Counted from the first letter of the stretch, positions 1-8,122 are shown. The stretch: 64,000 nucleotides of DNA from an uncultured Roseibium sp. (GCF_947494555.1 NZ_CANLVF010000008.1:62001-126000), one strand, 5' to 3'. The notes: generated from the sequence alone by a model not told the origin. Numbers and translations: made by a program.

Positions 1-1287
1 GCTCCCGAGAAGCGGGAAGGATATTTGCGCGCCGATCCGGGAAACATGGAGGCCCGCACCAAAGCACTTCTGGAGGCTTCACAACTCACCGGCACCTTCG
101 AAAAACCTATTTACGTTAAACAAAACGAACAGCTTTGTGCCCACTCGAGAGCCCAGAAAACCGGCTGTACGCGCTGCCTGGACCTGTGTCCGACCGGCGC
201 GATTACCCCGGCTGGCGACCATGTCGCCGTTGACGCGATGATCTGTGCCGGATGCGGCAGTTGCGCCTCGGTCTGTCCGTCAGGAGCGATCACGTATGAC
301 GCGCCGCCGCCTGAACATGTCTTTCAGAGATTAAAGACCCTCGGCGCGACCTGGCGCAAGCTTAGCTCCGAAGCCCCGCACCTGCTCGTTCATGACGCAA
401 GGCACGGGCTCGATCTCATCCGTCTCAGTGCCCGTTACGGGAAGGGTCTTCCGGTCAATGTCGTTCCCCTCGAAATGACGGCGCTTGCAGGGTTCGGACA
501 TGCGGAAATGCTCGCGGCACTGGCGAGCGGTTTTCAATCCGTGACAGTTCTGCTCTCCCCTGAAACCGAAAGGGACGGCCTTCCTTTCCAGGCAGACCTA
601 GCCAACGCAATTGCAGGCAAAGACCTTGTGAGATTGATCGAGCCGGTCGATCCCGACCAGCTTGACGAACTGCTCGCAATTGAAACTCAGACAGATTTTT
701 CTGTGCAGCCTATCCTTCCGCTTGGTTCCCGCAGGCAGGTCACGCGCCTGGCCGCAAAAGCGCTGAACGATGCTGCAGAACCGGTTCCGTTGCCGGCAGG
801 TGCGCCCTATGGCGCCGTCAGTCTGAACCTGGACAGCTGCACGCTCTGCCTTTCTTGTGTCTCCCTATGCCCGTCCGGTGCCTTGAAAGAAAACCCTGAT
901 ATGCCGCAATTGCGGTTCCAGGAAGATGCGTGTCTTCAGTGCGGCATCTGCACCACCATCTGCCCTGAGAGCGCACTCACGCTCGACCCGCGCCTTAACC
1001 TGTCGGATGACGCGTTGACGCCGATGGTTCTGAAAGAAGAAGAACCGTTCAATTGCGTCGAATGCGGCAAACCGTTCGGCGTGCGGTCAATGGTCAAACG
1101 GATGACTGAAAAACTGGCCGGAAAACACGGCATGTTCCAGGACAACAAGGCTGCCAAGCTTATCCAGATGTGTGACGATTGCCGCGTGAACGCGGTCTAC
1201 CATTCGGAAAACAATCCCTTCGCGATGGGCGAACGGCCCGCCGTGCGCACCACCGACGACTATATCAGCAAGCGGCGCGACCATTGA
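1..1287 (+). CDS. 4Fe-4S polyferredoxin, formate dehydrogenase accessory (5' partial)
   Basis: The reading frame is open from base 1, so the N-terminus lies outside the window; the first usable start inside it, TTG at 25, is probably internal. Three complete CxxCxxCxxxCP clusters are visible (CAGCGSCASVCP, CTLCLSCVSLCP, CLQCGICTTICP). An earlier CTRCLDLCP with an upstream Cys and a C-terminal CVECG...CDDC pair may bind further clusters or zinc. The protein should be a cytoplasmic electron carrier. Large ferredoxins of this kind sit beside formate dehydrogenase genes in alphaproteobacteria, and the downstream DUF6494-Mrp-ligase-DUF6505 genes fit that context. That it serves formate dehydrogenase is inferred from the neighbourhood, because no fdh gene is inside the window. 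Confidence 0.85.
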   Translation, partial: APEKREGYLRADPGNMEARTKALLEASQLTGTFEKPIYVKQNEQLCAHSRAQKTGCTRCLDLCPTGAITPAGDHVAVDAMICAGCGSCASVCPSGAITYDAPPPEHVFQRLKTLGATWRKLSSEAPHLLVHDARHGLDLIRLSARYGKGLPVNVVPLEMTALAGFGHAEMLAALASGFQSVTVLLSPETERDGLPFQADLANAIAGKDLVRLIEPVDPDQLDELLAIETQTDFSVQPILPLGSRRQVTRLAAKALNDAAEPVPLPAGAPYGAVSLNLDSCTLCLSCVSLCPSGALKENPDMPQLRFQEDACLQCGICTTICPESALTLDPRLNLSDDALTPMVLKEEEPFNCVECGKPFGVRSMVKRMTEKLAGKHGMFQDNKAAKLIQMCDDCRVNAVYHSENNPFAMGERPAVRTTDDYISKRRDH

Positions 1288-1303
1288 ACATCCCGCATCG
1301 CAA

Positions 1304-2083
1304 TCACTGGTACTGGATCGGCGCGCCGAGATCCGCAGGCGGAATGCGTGAGACGAATGCCAATATGGCGTCAAGCTCGTCCAGCGTAAGCTCAAGCGGC
1401 GCGATTGGTGACGGCCTGCTGATATGGAACGGCTCGGTTACACCTTCGACCTGTGTGAAAGACGGGTGCGGATTAAGCGCGAAGAATGCCTCGAACCGGG
1501 CCCGCCAGTCGGAAAAACCGCGCATCACCGCGAATGACGGTGATGAACCGATCGTGGTCAACCGGGTCGCCTCGTTGACCATGTGGCAACGTCCGCAATG
1601 GACGACGGCCAGCTTCTCGCCAGAGACTATGTCCCCGGATATCGCCTCCGAAACCACTTCCTTCGGTTTTGCGGTCGCCGCGGCGAAAACGTCTCCGCTG
1701 TCCGGCTTGAACGAAGTGATCGTTTTTCTGCCGACATCACCGGTCAGCCAGTCCTCAAAACGCTCAACATGCTCGTTTTCGGCATCCGACGCTGCGAAGA
1801 ACCAGTCCTTGCCCAAACCCGAAAAGACCGGCGTCCCGGCGGACGAGGTCGAAAACGCAGCCTCAGCCGTGTCGGTTTCCGGAACGATTTCGATCCGGAT
1901 GCCGGTCTTCAGCGAAAACCGCGGCAACAAGTGCTTCAGGAACCCGGACATAACGAGATCGTCCGGTGCACTCAGACGAAAGGTCTTGGCAGATGCCTCG
2001 CCCGTCGCGCCCGGCCCTGCGACAAGAAACAGTCCGATCAGGACTGCAAATATAATACGGCAGCACACGCGCTCCTCCCTCAC
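1304..2083 (-). CDS. Periplasmic binding-like protein with a single c-type heme motif
   Basis: The protein has 259 residues and an N-terminal signal peptide (hydrophobic stretch about residues 9-28, cut near ASA-K). The first half resembles the start of a periplasmic solute/metal-oxoanion binding protein (KTFRLSAPDDLVMSGFLKHL). The second half holds one CGRCH heme-attachment motif at residues 163-167, as in small c-type cytochromes. It is probably an exported redox or sensing protein. The GTG at 2083 lies inside a GGGAGGAG stretch that looks like a ribosome binding site, so the in-frame GTG at 2068 is an equally good start. It is convergent with the polyferredoxin gene and divergent from the DUF6494 gene. 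No named family is certain. Confidence 0.7.
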   Translation of the reverse strand: MREERVCCRIIFAVLIGLFLVAGPGATGEASAKTFRLSAPDDLVMSGFLKHLLPRFSLKTGIRIEIVPETDTAEAAFSTSSAGTPVFSGLGKDWFFAASDAENEHVERFEDWLTGDVGRKTITSFKPDSGDVFAAATAKPKEVVSEAISGDIVSGEKLAVVHCGRCHMVNEATRLTTIGSSPSFAVMRGFSDWRARFEAFFALNPHPSFTQVEGVTEPFHISRPSPIAPLELTLDELDAILAFVSRIPPADLGAPIQYQ

Positions 2084-2160
2084 GATGCTGACAAAACACG
2101 TTAGGTTAGGGGCGAAATCCTTACGCCGTCAATTCACACAATGCTCAGAGGGAGGTTAAG

Positions 2161-2349
2161 ATGAACGACGAATTCAACATGTCCATGCGCAAATTTCTGA
2201 AACAGGTTGGTGTCACGTCCCAGCAGGCGATCGAAGAAGCGGTTCGAAAGGCCGGACCTTCGGACGGCAAGAAATACAAGGTCAAGGCTGTGGTGACGAT
2301 TGAGGAAATCGGTCTGGAGCATGAAGTGAACGGCGAGATTGAGGGGTAA
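2161..2349 (+). CDS. DUF6494 family small protein
   Basis: This 62-residue acidic/basic protein starts at ATG 2161 behind a clear GGGAGG ribosome binding site. It has no membrane segment or cysteine. The sequence (MNDEFNMSMRKFLKQVGVTS...) matches, by recall, the DUF6494 family, which co-occurs with Mrp and DUF6505 genes next to formate dehydrogenase in alphaproteobacteria. Its C-terminal half (VKAVVTIEEIGLEHEVNGEI) could form a small beta sheet. It is the first gene of a tight operon, 7 bp ahead of the Mrp gene. The function is unknown; a role in cofactor delivery is inference from neighbours. Confidence 0.8.
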   Translation: MNDEFNMSMRKFLKQVGVTSQQAIEEAVRKAGPSDGKKYKVKAVVTIEEIGLEHEVNGEIEG

Positions 2350-2356
2350 TCCGGAC

Positions 2357-3448
2357 GTGTCCCTGGCGCGCGAAACTGTTCTCAACAAACTGAAATCCGT
2401 CAAGGATCCGAAAACCGGCGAGGATATTGTTTCCTCAGGCATGGTCCGTGCGCTCCAGATCGGCGATGGAAACATTCGCTTCGTGATGGAGATCGACGCA
2501 AGCCGCATGAGCGACATGGAAGCTCTTCAAGCTGAGGCCGAATCGTCCCTGTCACAGCTCGATGATGCCGGGACAGTGCAGATCATCCTGACGGCGCATT
2601 CCGAAAAAGCCGCCGAACCGGCAAAGCCGAGCGAACCGACACCGATCAAGCCCCGCCCAGCGCCTCCTGGCAGCTCCGGTCCGCAGAAGGTGCCCGGTAT
2701 CGACCGGATCATCGCTGTTGCCTCCGGCAAGGGAGGTGTCGGCAAATCGACGGTTGCCGCCAATCTTGCCTGTGCGCTGGCTGCGGAAGGCCGCAAGGTC
2801 GGATTGCTGGATGCGGACGTTTATGGCCCGTCGCAGCCGAAAATGCTCGGTATTTCCGGCCGGCCGACCTCACCTGACGGGCAAATGATCCTGCCGCTGC
2901 GCAACCATGGTGTCACCATGATTTCCATCGGTCTGATGACTTCCGGCGACAAGGCCGTTGTCTGGCGCGGCCCCATGCTGATGGGCGCCCTACAGCAGAT
3001 GATGGGTCAGGTGCAATGGGGGGCTCTGGATGTTCTGATCGTCGACCTGCCACCCGGCACCGGCGACGTTCAGATGACCCTTTCGCAGAAGTTCATTGTC
3101 GACGGCGCGATCATCGTTTCAACACCGCAGGATGTGGCGCTGTTGGACGCGCGCAAGGGCATCGACATGTTCCAGCAGATGCAGGTCCCAATCATCGGCA
3201 TGATCGAGAACATGTCGACGCATATCTGTTCCAAGTGCGGTCACGAGGAACATGTTTTCGGACATGGCGGCGTCGCGGCTGAAGCCGAAAAACTCGGCGT
3301 TCCGCTTCTTGCGGAAGTGCCGCTGCACCTGAACATCCGCCTTGCCGGGGATGGCGGCACGCCAATTGCCGCGGAAACACCGGATGCACCTGAAGCCGAA
3401 GTCTTCGGGCGACTGGCGAAAACACTTGTCGCGGAGGGACATGCGTGA
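2357..3448 (+). CDS. Mrp/NBP35-type P-loop Fe-S carrier ATPase
   Basis: The protein has 363 residues. An N-terminal FeS-assembly (DUF59/MIP18-like) domain covers about residues 1-75, followed by a Pro-rich linker and the ParA/MinD-like ATPase. The deviant Walker A is ASGKGGVGKST; the switch motifs are DADVYGPSQP and DLPPGTGDVQ. The CSKCG motif (CxxC) is the expected bridging Fe-S cluster site of ApbC/Mrp proteins. It should load or transfer 4Fe-4S clusters to apo-proteins in the cytosol, here plausibly formate dehydrogenase or the neighbouring polyferredoxin. GTG 2357 was chosen because it matches the usual family N-terminus and lies after a GAGGGG site; a TTG at 2339 would overlap the previous gene. 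Its stop overlaps the next start. Confidence 0.92.
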   Translation: MSLARETVLNKLKSVKDPKTGEDIVSSGMVRALQIGDGNIRFVMEIDASRMSDMEALQAEAESSLSQLDDAGTVQIILTAHSEKAAEPAKPSEPTPIKPRPAPPGSSGPQKVPGIDRIIAVASGKGGVGKSTVAANLACALAAEGRKVGLLDADVYGPSQPKMLGISGRPTSPDGQMILPLRNHGVTMISIGLMTSGDKAVVWRGPMLMGALQQMMGQVQWGALDVLIVDLPPGTGDVQMTLSQKFIVDGAIIVSTPQDVALLDARKGIDMFQQMQVPIIGMIENMSTHICSKCGHEEHVFGHGGVAAEAEKLGVPLLAEVPLHLNIRLAGDGGTPIAAETPDAPEAEVFGRLAKTLVAEGHA

Positions 3449-4146
3449 GCGATCTGCAGTTCCCGCCGATGTTTCAGGGTGTGGCGCTTTCCGGTGCCGC
3501 CGATCCGTTCGAGCGTGCCCTTGCGCTCGCCCTTGCCGGGACCGATGCAGGAACGGTGGTCTACAATTTCTCGGGCAACACATTGAAGGCCAGCTTGATC
3601 TTCGCTCCCGAAGTTCGGCTCGAGGAAGCCGCCGCAACGCTTCCGGTCTGCGGGCTCGGCTTTCAGGCCGCCCTTGGAGCACTCGCTCCGCCTGAGGTCG
3701 CTGTCCATCTGGAATGGGACGGGACAATCCGGGTCAACGGCGCGGTCTGCGGGCGCATGCGCATGAAAGCATCCACCTCAAACCCGGACGAGATCCCGGA
3801 CTGGCTCGTGCTGGGCCTTGAACTCAACATGACAAGTTCGCAGGAAAATCCGGGTGTGGACGCAGACACCACCTATCTTTCCGAAGAAGGGTGTGCGGAA
3901 ATCACGGCCGAGCACTTTCTGGAAGCGTGGGTGCGTCACAGTCTTTACTGGATCAACCGATGGCTTGATGAAGGCCTGCGCCCCGTCCACGCCGACTGGC
4001 GCGGCCTCGTGCCGACACTCGGCGAACCGGTGGAAATTGACGGACGGTCCGGAACATTCGTCGGTGTCGACGAGAATTTCGGGATGCTGCTCAGAATCGG
4101 GGAAGAGACGACTTTGATCCCGCTGTCGAGCCGATTGGAGACTTGA
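3445..4146 (+). CDS. Biotin/lipoate-protein ligase family protein (DUF4444)
   Basis: This 233-residue soluble protein resembles a diverged biotin/lipoate ligase fold (FERALALALAGTDAGTVVYNFSGNTLKASLIFAPEV) followed by a small C-terminal beta domain (GEPVEIDGRSGTFVGVDENFGMLLRIG) like the C-terminal domain of BirA-type ligases. By recall this is the DUF4444-containing ligase family found in alphaproteobacterial formate dehydrogenase accessory operons. I do not see a clear GRGRxG-type biotin-binding loop, so ligase activity is doubtful. The start overlaps the Mrp stop by 4 bp and the stop is a few bases before the DUF6505 gene, which indicates translational coupling. Confidence 0.8.
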   Translation: MSDLQFPPMFQGVALSGAADPFERALALALAGTDAGTVVYNFSGNTLKASLIFAPEVRLEEAAATLPVCGLGFQAALGALAPPEVAVHLEWDGTIRVNGAVCGRMRMKASTSNPDEIPDWLVLGLELNMTSSQENPGVDADTTYLSEEGCAEITAEHFLEAWVRHSLYWINRWLDEGLRPVHADWRGLVPTLGEPVEIDGRSGTFVGVDENFGMLLRIGEETTLIPLSSRLET

Positions 4147-4150
4147 ATTG

Positions 4151-4627
4151 ATGAAACTGGCCCGTGCAATCCACATGGATGACAGCGACCGCAATGTCTA
4201 TTTCTCCCCGGCCCGGACCGGCGAATGGTGCCTCTCCGGTGGGTTTGAATTCTCAGACTGGACCGAGGCCGACCTGGTCGGCAAGGCGCGCCAGGCCTTC
4301 GCCAATGGCTGGCTTGGCCTGGAAACCTTCGGCCGGGTGACCTTCGTTGCAATCACGCCGATCGAGGAAGCCGAATTCTCCGGCCTTGTCGACCGGCTTG
4401 CGCAGCATTTCGTGGATGTCTACGGCGCCCCATCCGTGGATGCGGCACGTGGCGTCGCCGAAGACGAACTCCGGTATATGGTAGACCTTTGTTCCGAGCA
4501 CGACGAGAACATGCTGCTCGCCGTCCACCGGGAACTCTCCGAAGAAGGTGTCAAGGAAAGCTACAGTGCCATCGAAGCCCCGGCAGCGGAGTTGGATCTC
4601 GTGGCCATGCATGGGGATCTGGAGTGA
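4151..4627 (+). CDS. DUF6505 family protein
   Basis: This 158-residue soluble acidic protein has no signal peptide or cysteine cluster. It matches, by recall, DUF6505, a family restricted to the same formate-dehydrogenase accessory context as DUF6494. The ATG at 4151 was preferred over the TTG one codon upstream. It is the last gene of the operon; about 180 bp later there is a strong intrinsic terminator. The function is unknown. Confidence 0.78.
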   Translation: MKLARAIHMDDSDRNVYFSPARTGEWCLSGGFEFSDWTEADLVGKARQAFANGWLGLETFGRVTFVAITPIEEAEFSGLVDRLAQHFVDVYGAPSVDAARGVAEDELRYMVDLCSEHDENMLLAVHRELSEEGVKESYSAIEAPAAELDLVAMHGDLE

Positions 4628-4807
4628 GTGGCCTTGCATCCCATCGCACTCAATTGGCTCGACCAATAGCGCGAATTGAGCGCGCTTGCGCTCCCCATTG
4701 CATCTGAATAGCGTCTTGGGCAGGAGAACAGACGTGACTTTCAAATTCAACATCGTGGTGAGAAACAGGCGCGTGGAACGATAGCGGCGACCCCTGCTGT
4801 TTTCCAT

Positions 4808-4840
4808 GTGCCCCCGGCCTCTTCCGGGGGCATTTTTTTT
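4808..4840 (+). terminator. Intrinsic terminator of the DUF6494-Mrp-DUF6505 operon
   Basis: A 9-bp perfect stem (TGCCCCCGG / CCGGGGGCA) with a 6-base loop is followed directly by eight T residues. It lies downstream of the DUF6505 gene. The first ATG of the following MFS frame (4806) falls at the foot of this hairpin, which argues for a later start of that gene. Confidence 0.92.
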
Positions 4841-4865
4841 GACCGAAGCTGGACCAGAGACCCCC

Positions 4866-6053
4866 TTGACCCGCACACCACCCCATCTCATCACGATCAT
4901 CCTGCTGACGGCATTTTCGCCGCTGTCGCTGAATATGTTCCTGCCGTCTCTCGGACATATCGCCGAAGACCTGGAAACGAATTACGCGCTCGTGAGCGTT
5001 GCCATTGCCGGATATCTGGCGGTGACGGCTGTCATTCAATTGATCGCGGGCCCGCTTGCGGACCGCTATGGAAGACGTCCGGTCCTCCTGGCAACTCTTG
5101 CGATTTTCAGCGTGTCCTCTCTGGTGTGCGCGCTGGCCGAAGATATCTGGGTCTTTCTCTTTTTCCGCATGCTGCAGGGCGGCATCACGGCGGGCTACAC
5201 CCTTTCGCTGGCGATTGTGCGGGACACGCATTCACCTCAAAAGGCGGCAGGGCTAATCGGATACATCAGCATGTGCATGGCCATCGCGCCGATGCTCGGT
5301 CCCGTTTTCGGCGGGCTTCTGGACACGGCCTTCGGCTGGCGTGCCAATTTCTTTCTTTATGCAACTTGCGGGGTCCTGCTTCTGGCACTCTGCTGGGTTG
5401 ATCTGGGTGAAACGAAACCGGACCGGCGGGAACACCAGCAGCCCATGGCGGCCGCGACCCTGGCCCTCATCAGCGACTTGCGTTTCTGGGCCTATGCCCT
5501 TTGCTCCACCTTTACCGTGGGAGCTTTCTACATTTTTCTGGCGGGCGCTCCGCTGGTCGCAACAACTTCCTTTGGTGTGACGACGGCCGAACTCGGGTTT
5601 CTGATCGGAAGCATCACCGTCGGCTTCTCTGCCGGCGGTTTTCTGGCCGGCAGGTATTCATCCCGACTGTCGCTGCCCGCGATGATGCTGGTCGGACGCA
5701 TCACGGCCTGCACCGGTCTTATCGTCGGTTTGACCGCCTTCCTCATTGAGACGGCGTCTCCGATGGTCTTTTTCGCAAGCACGATCTTTGTCGGGATCGG
5801 AAACGGTCTGACAATTCCGGGAAGCAATTCAGGAGCGATGTCCATTCGCCCCGATCTCGCCGGAAGTGCTGCCGGGCTTGTCGGAGCCCTCACGCTTGCC
5901 GGCGGTTCGGCGCTCACCAGCCTGGCAGGGCTTGCCGTGGGTTCCGGAGAGCAGCCAACCACGGTCCTTGCGCTCATGCTGGCAAGTTCTGCGCTCGGTC
6001 TGGTATTTGCGTTTGGGGCTTTGGTTCTGGAACGGAGTGGCGCGGACAGGTAG
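4866..6053 (+). CDS. MFS drug-resistance transporter, Bcr/CflA type
   Basis: This is a 12-helix proton-coupled exporter of about 396 residues in the inner membrane. The major facilitator motif A between helices 2 and 3 is clear (GPLADRYGRRPVL), and the helix-1 segment LTAFSPLSLNMFLPSLGHIAEDL is typical of Bcr/CflA/MdtL proteins that expel drugs or other small molecules. The upstream ATG at 4806 sits in a terminator hairpin, so I chose the TTG at 4866, which gives the usual family length; TTG 4839 is another option. No regulator is adjacent and the substrate cannot be read from the sequence. Confidence 0.88.
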   Translation: MTRTPPHLITIILLTAFSPLSLNMFLPSLGHIAEDLETNYALVSVAIAGYLAVTAVIQLIAGPLADRYGRRPVLLATLAIFSVSSLVCALAEDIWVFLFFRMLQGGITAGYTLSLAIVRDTHSPQKAAGLIGYISMCMAIAPMLGPVFGGLLDTAFGWRANFFLYATCGVLLLALCWVDLGETKPDRREHQQPMAAATLALISDLRFWAYALCSTFTVGAFYIFLAGAPLVATTSFGVTTAELGFLIGSITVGFSAGGFLAGRYSSRLSLPAMMLVGRITACTGLIVGLTAFLIETASPMVFFASTIFVGIGNGLTIPGSNSGAMSIRPDLAGSAAGLVGALTLAGGSALTSLAGLAVGSGEQPTTVLALMLASSALGLVFAFGALVLERSGADR

Positions 6054-6153
6054 AACCTTCCAGTTCTCCCATAGACTTTGAAAGCCAGGCCCGCTGACAG
6101 TCGAAAATGTCACGACTATTCAACTGCGGCATGTGAAATCAGCGCCTGAATCA

Positions 6154-6177
6154 AGCAAGGCGGATTACCGCCTTGCT
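6154..6177. terminator. Hairpin between convergent MFS and rtcB genes
   Basis: Two 10-base arms AGCAAGGCGG and CCGCCTTGCT enclose ATTA. The hairpin overlaps the rtcB stop codon. On the plus strand it is followed by a pyrimidine-rich stretch (CCCTTTCTCTT) and on the minus strand by only a short T pair, so it may stop both transcripts imperfectly. Confidence 0.55.
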
Positions 6178-7571
6178 CCCTTTCTCTTCTTCCAGAACGG
6201 ATCGATATCGCCGGCCATGATGCAGCCGAACGGATCGATATAGTCCTCGATATCGGCCAGATCGTATTTCTTGATCTGGGCGACAACCGCATCGGCCTTC
6301 TTGTAGCCGGACGGCAGTTCGGAGACGTCGATCTTCTCCTCGAAGAAACGGATATCGAGACCTTCCGTTTCCTGCTTCAGCATCTCTTCCGGCGTCTTGC
6401 CGAGCGAGCGGCGCTTGTGTTCGGAGCGCGAGAAGTTGCGCCCCGCGCCATGCGGCGAGAACCCCAGCGCATGACCTGCATCCTTGCCGCGCACGACCAG
6501 AACCGGCTCTGCCATGTTCAGCGGGATCAATGTCAGTCCCGTCGCATCGGATGCGTATCCGTCCCAGGCCGGAGTCGCCCCCTTGCCGTGATAGAACAGA
6601 CCGTCACGCTCGAACACGAAGTTATGCTCGTTCCAGAAACGGTCCGAGTGGGTGGTCCCGCTCACCTCGACCGTTGCCTGATGCAGCGCGTTGTGGTTGG
6701 CCTTGGTCCACTTGCGGATCAGCTGCAAGGCTTCCCAATAGGCTTTGCCTTCCTCGCTCTCGGACGGGATCCAGGCGTTCTGCTTCAAGGTCTTCGGCGA
6801 CAGCTTCCTGCGATATTTTTCCGCAACGCTCATGCCGATCTTGTAGAGAACCGCCCCCGGTCCGCGCGATCCATGGTGGGTCACCATCGCGGTTTTCCCA
6901 GTGTTCCTCGAAACGCCAACAAACAAGAAATGGTTGCCGTCGCCCTGCGTCCCCAGATGCTCCTGCGACATGCGCAGGATCTTCGGATCGTTCAGGAACC
7001 GGTTCCCGCGGAACTGGTCGTAAAGGTCCATGGACATGGTGAAACGCTTGCCGTTGGCACGACCACCCGAGCCGAAATGCGTCACAGAATGCGCCGCATC
7101 CAGAACGGTTTTCGGATCAGCGTTCTCGAACTCCGTCATCATAACTGAGCAGCAGATGTCGGCGCTGTGCATTCCCGGATGGATGGCGTTTCGGGCCGCA
7201 ACGACACCGCCGACCGGGATCGTCCCGAGTGGACCTGCCGGACAGGCATCCGGCATGATCGCGCCGGCTTCGACCGTCGGCGTACGCATCAGCTCGGTCA
7301 TGTGATGCTTGACCGCCTTCAAGTTCGCTTCTTCGTCCTCGCCCTCCGCGTCCAGGTTGACGTGAAACGGCTTTTCTCCGGAAGCAGCCAGCGGCAGAAC
7401 TGGGGCCGGCTTGTAGCCTTCCAGCATCTGACGCACATCCTCAAGCGGCGCACCCTGATCAAGCGCAGCCTGACCGTCCCTGAGGGCAGCACCAAAGGCC
7501 TTGCCTTCTGCGTGGCCCCACTCGGTCAGCATTGCGCTGGTCAGCTGTGTCATTTCCGTCTCAATCGTCAT
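6165..7571 (-). CDS. rtcB: RtcB-family RNA ligase
   Basis: This 468-residue cytosolic RNA ligase joins 2',3'-cyclic-phosphate or 3'-phosphate ends to 5'-OH ends through a guanylated histidine and Mn2+. Key positions of the family can be read: the DICC metal-binding Asp/Cys in HPGMHSADICCSV, GDGNHF, HHGSRG, the EHNFVF histidine and the HGAGR active-site histidine. The segment usually read MPDxHxG is here MPDACPAG, so this is a divergent RtcB subgroup that I would still expect to be active. The start ATG follows an AAGGAAG ribosome binding site. It is the last gene of the rsr-Y RNA-rtcB unit; no RtcA cyclase is present. Damaged or cleaved tRNAs are the likely substrates, by analogy with other RtcB operons. 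Confidence 0.93.
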   Translation of the reverse strand: MTIETEMTQLTSAMLTEWGHAEGKAFGAALRDGQAALDQGAPLEDVRQMLEGYKPAPVLPLAASGEKPFHVNLDAEGEDEEANLKAVKHHMTELMRTPTVEAGAIMPDACPAGPLGTIPVGGVVAARNAIHPGMHSADICCSVMMTEFENADPKTVLDAAHSVTHFGSGGRANGKRFTMSMDLYDQFRGNRFLNDPKILRMSQEHLGTQGDGNHFLFVGVSRNTGKTAMVTHHGSRGPGAVLYKIGMSVAEKYRRKLSPKTLKQNAWIPSESEEGKAYWEALQLIRKWTKANHNALHQATVEVSGTTHSDRFWNEHNFVFERDGLFYHGKGATPAWDGYASDATGLTLIPLNMAEPVLVVRGKDAGHALGFSPHGAGRNFSRSEHKRRSLGKTPEEMLKQETEGLDIRFFEEKIDVSELPSGYKKADAVVAQIKKYDLADIEDYIDPFGCIMAGDIDPFWKKRKGARR

Positions 7572-7592
7572 TGTCTTCTTCCTTCATACCCG

Positions 7593-7653
7593 CCTGGCGG
7601 CAATCGTGTCGCGGAATATCGTCAGAAACGAACTCCCGCCGGCATCCGCCAGG
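7593..7653 (-). ncRNA. Y-RNA-like unit G (minimal), abutting rtcB
   Basis: This 61-nt unit ends 21 bases before the rtcB start. The closing stem is the perfect 8-bp CCTGGCGG / CCGCCAGG; ATGCC is present; the upper stem is shorter, GCGGGA / TTCCGC, again with G-U at position 5, and the 3' strand ends ATTG. It lacks the TACAT sequence of other units. Its closeness to the rtcB ribosome binding site allows a cis effect on rtcB translation. Confidence 0.6.
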
Positions 7654-7658
7654 CTGTG

Positions 7659-7797
7659 CGGGGCAAGGTCTGGCAAGATCTTCTTTCCGCCACCGGATCG
7701 CTCCGGGCCAGGTTTGAACTGGCACGGGAAGCACTGTCGCGCCTCCCCTCCCGGCCGCGCCGGGAGGCGTCTACCTGTAATCCTGCCGGCATCCCCG
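7659..7797 (-). ncRNA. Y-RNA-like unit F with T arm and GCGA-capped stem
   Basis: The closing stem CGGGG / CCCCG differs from the GGCGN / NCGCC of other units on both strands. The upper stem is GGCAGGAT / ATCTTGCC. The insert has a very stable hairpin CTCCCGGC-GCG-GCCGGGAG, then a T arm 7723-7707 (GCCAG/CTGGC, loop TTCAAAC) followed at once by CCGGA-GCGA-TCCGG, a short acceptor-like stem closed by a GNRA-type tetraloop. No D arm was found. An AT-rich spacer and a GCGGC-TTT-GCCGC hairpin lie between units E and F. Confidence 0.7.
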
Positions 7798-7846
7798 ATT
7801 TAGCGGCAAAGCCGCATTCAAAGTCACCGTTTTAAAATTCCAAAGT

Positions 7847-7991
7847 CCGGTCAAGGCGACGAGGTGGGTGCGAAACGTTCCTGCTCTACCAATTGAGCTA
7901 CGCTGCATCAGATGGTTGCAGCGGCGGGACTCGAACCCGCAACCTGGCGATTAAAGATCGATGTAGTTCCGCAGGCATTCGCCCTGACCGG
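7847..7991 (-). ncRNA. Y-RNA-like unit E with permuted tRNA mimic
   Basis: This is the same length and plan as unit C. The closing stem is CCGGTCAGGGCGA / TCGCCTTGACCGG with one G-U pair; the upper stem TGCGGAAC / GTTTCGCA shows a compensatory change against unit C (A-U to G-C). The T arm is 7940-7924 (loop TTCGAGT), acceptor 3' strand 7923-7917 with ACCA 7916-7913, linker TCTGA, acceptor 5' strand 7907-7901, TA, and D arm 7898-7883 with loop AATTGGTA, including the invariant GG. Confidence 0.85.
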
Positions 7992-8000
7992 TTTTCCCTT

Positions 8001-8062
8001 GCGGCGGCAAAGTGATGACAAGACACTCTGGACAAGAATGTAGTCCTGCCGGCATCCGCCGC
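8001..8062 (-). ncRNA. Y-RNA-like unit D (minimal)
   Basis: This 62-nt unit has closing stem GCGGCGG / CCGCCGC, ATGCC, upper stem GGCAGGAC / GTCTTGTC (two G-U pairs) and a nine-base 3' strand ending CTTTG. The apical part is only about 18 nt, so it has the Ro-binding-like stem without an effector domain. A 60-nt spacer with a CCGG-TTTGAAG-CCGG hairpin separates it from unit C. Confidence 0.7.
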
Positions 8063-8122
8063 GTTCAAATTCTGTTCTCAAGTCTCCTACGTGTCCGGCT
8101 TCAAACCGGCGCTAACGTCAGT

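Noticed and set aside
4806..4865. ATG 4806 as start of the MFS transporter
   Set aside because: It lies at the foot of an intrinsic terminator, so a transcript starting upstream would end there; TTG 4866 fits the family length.
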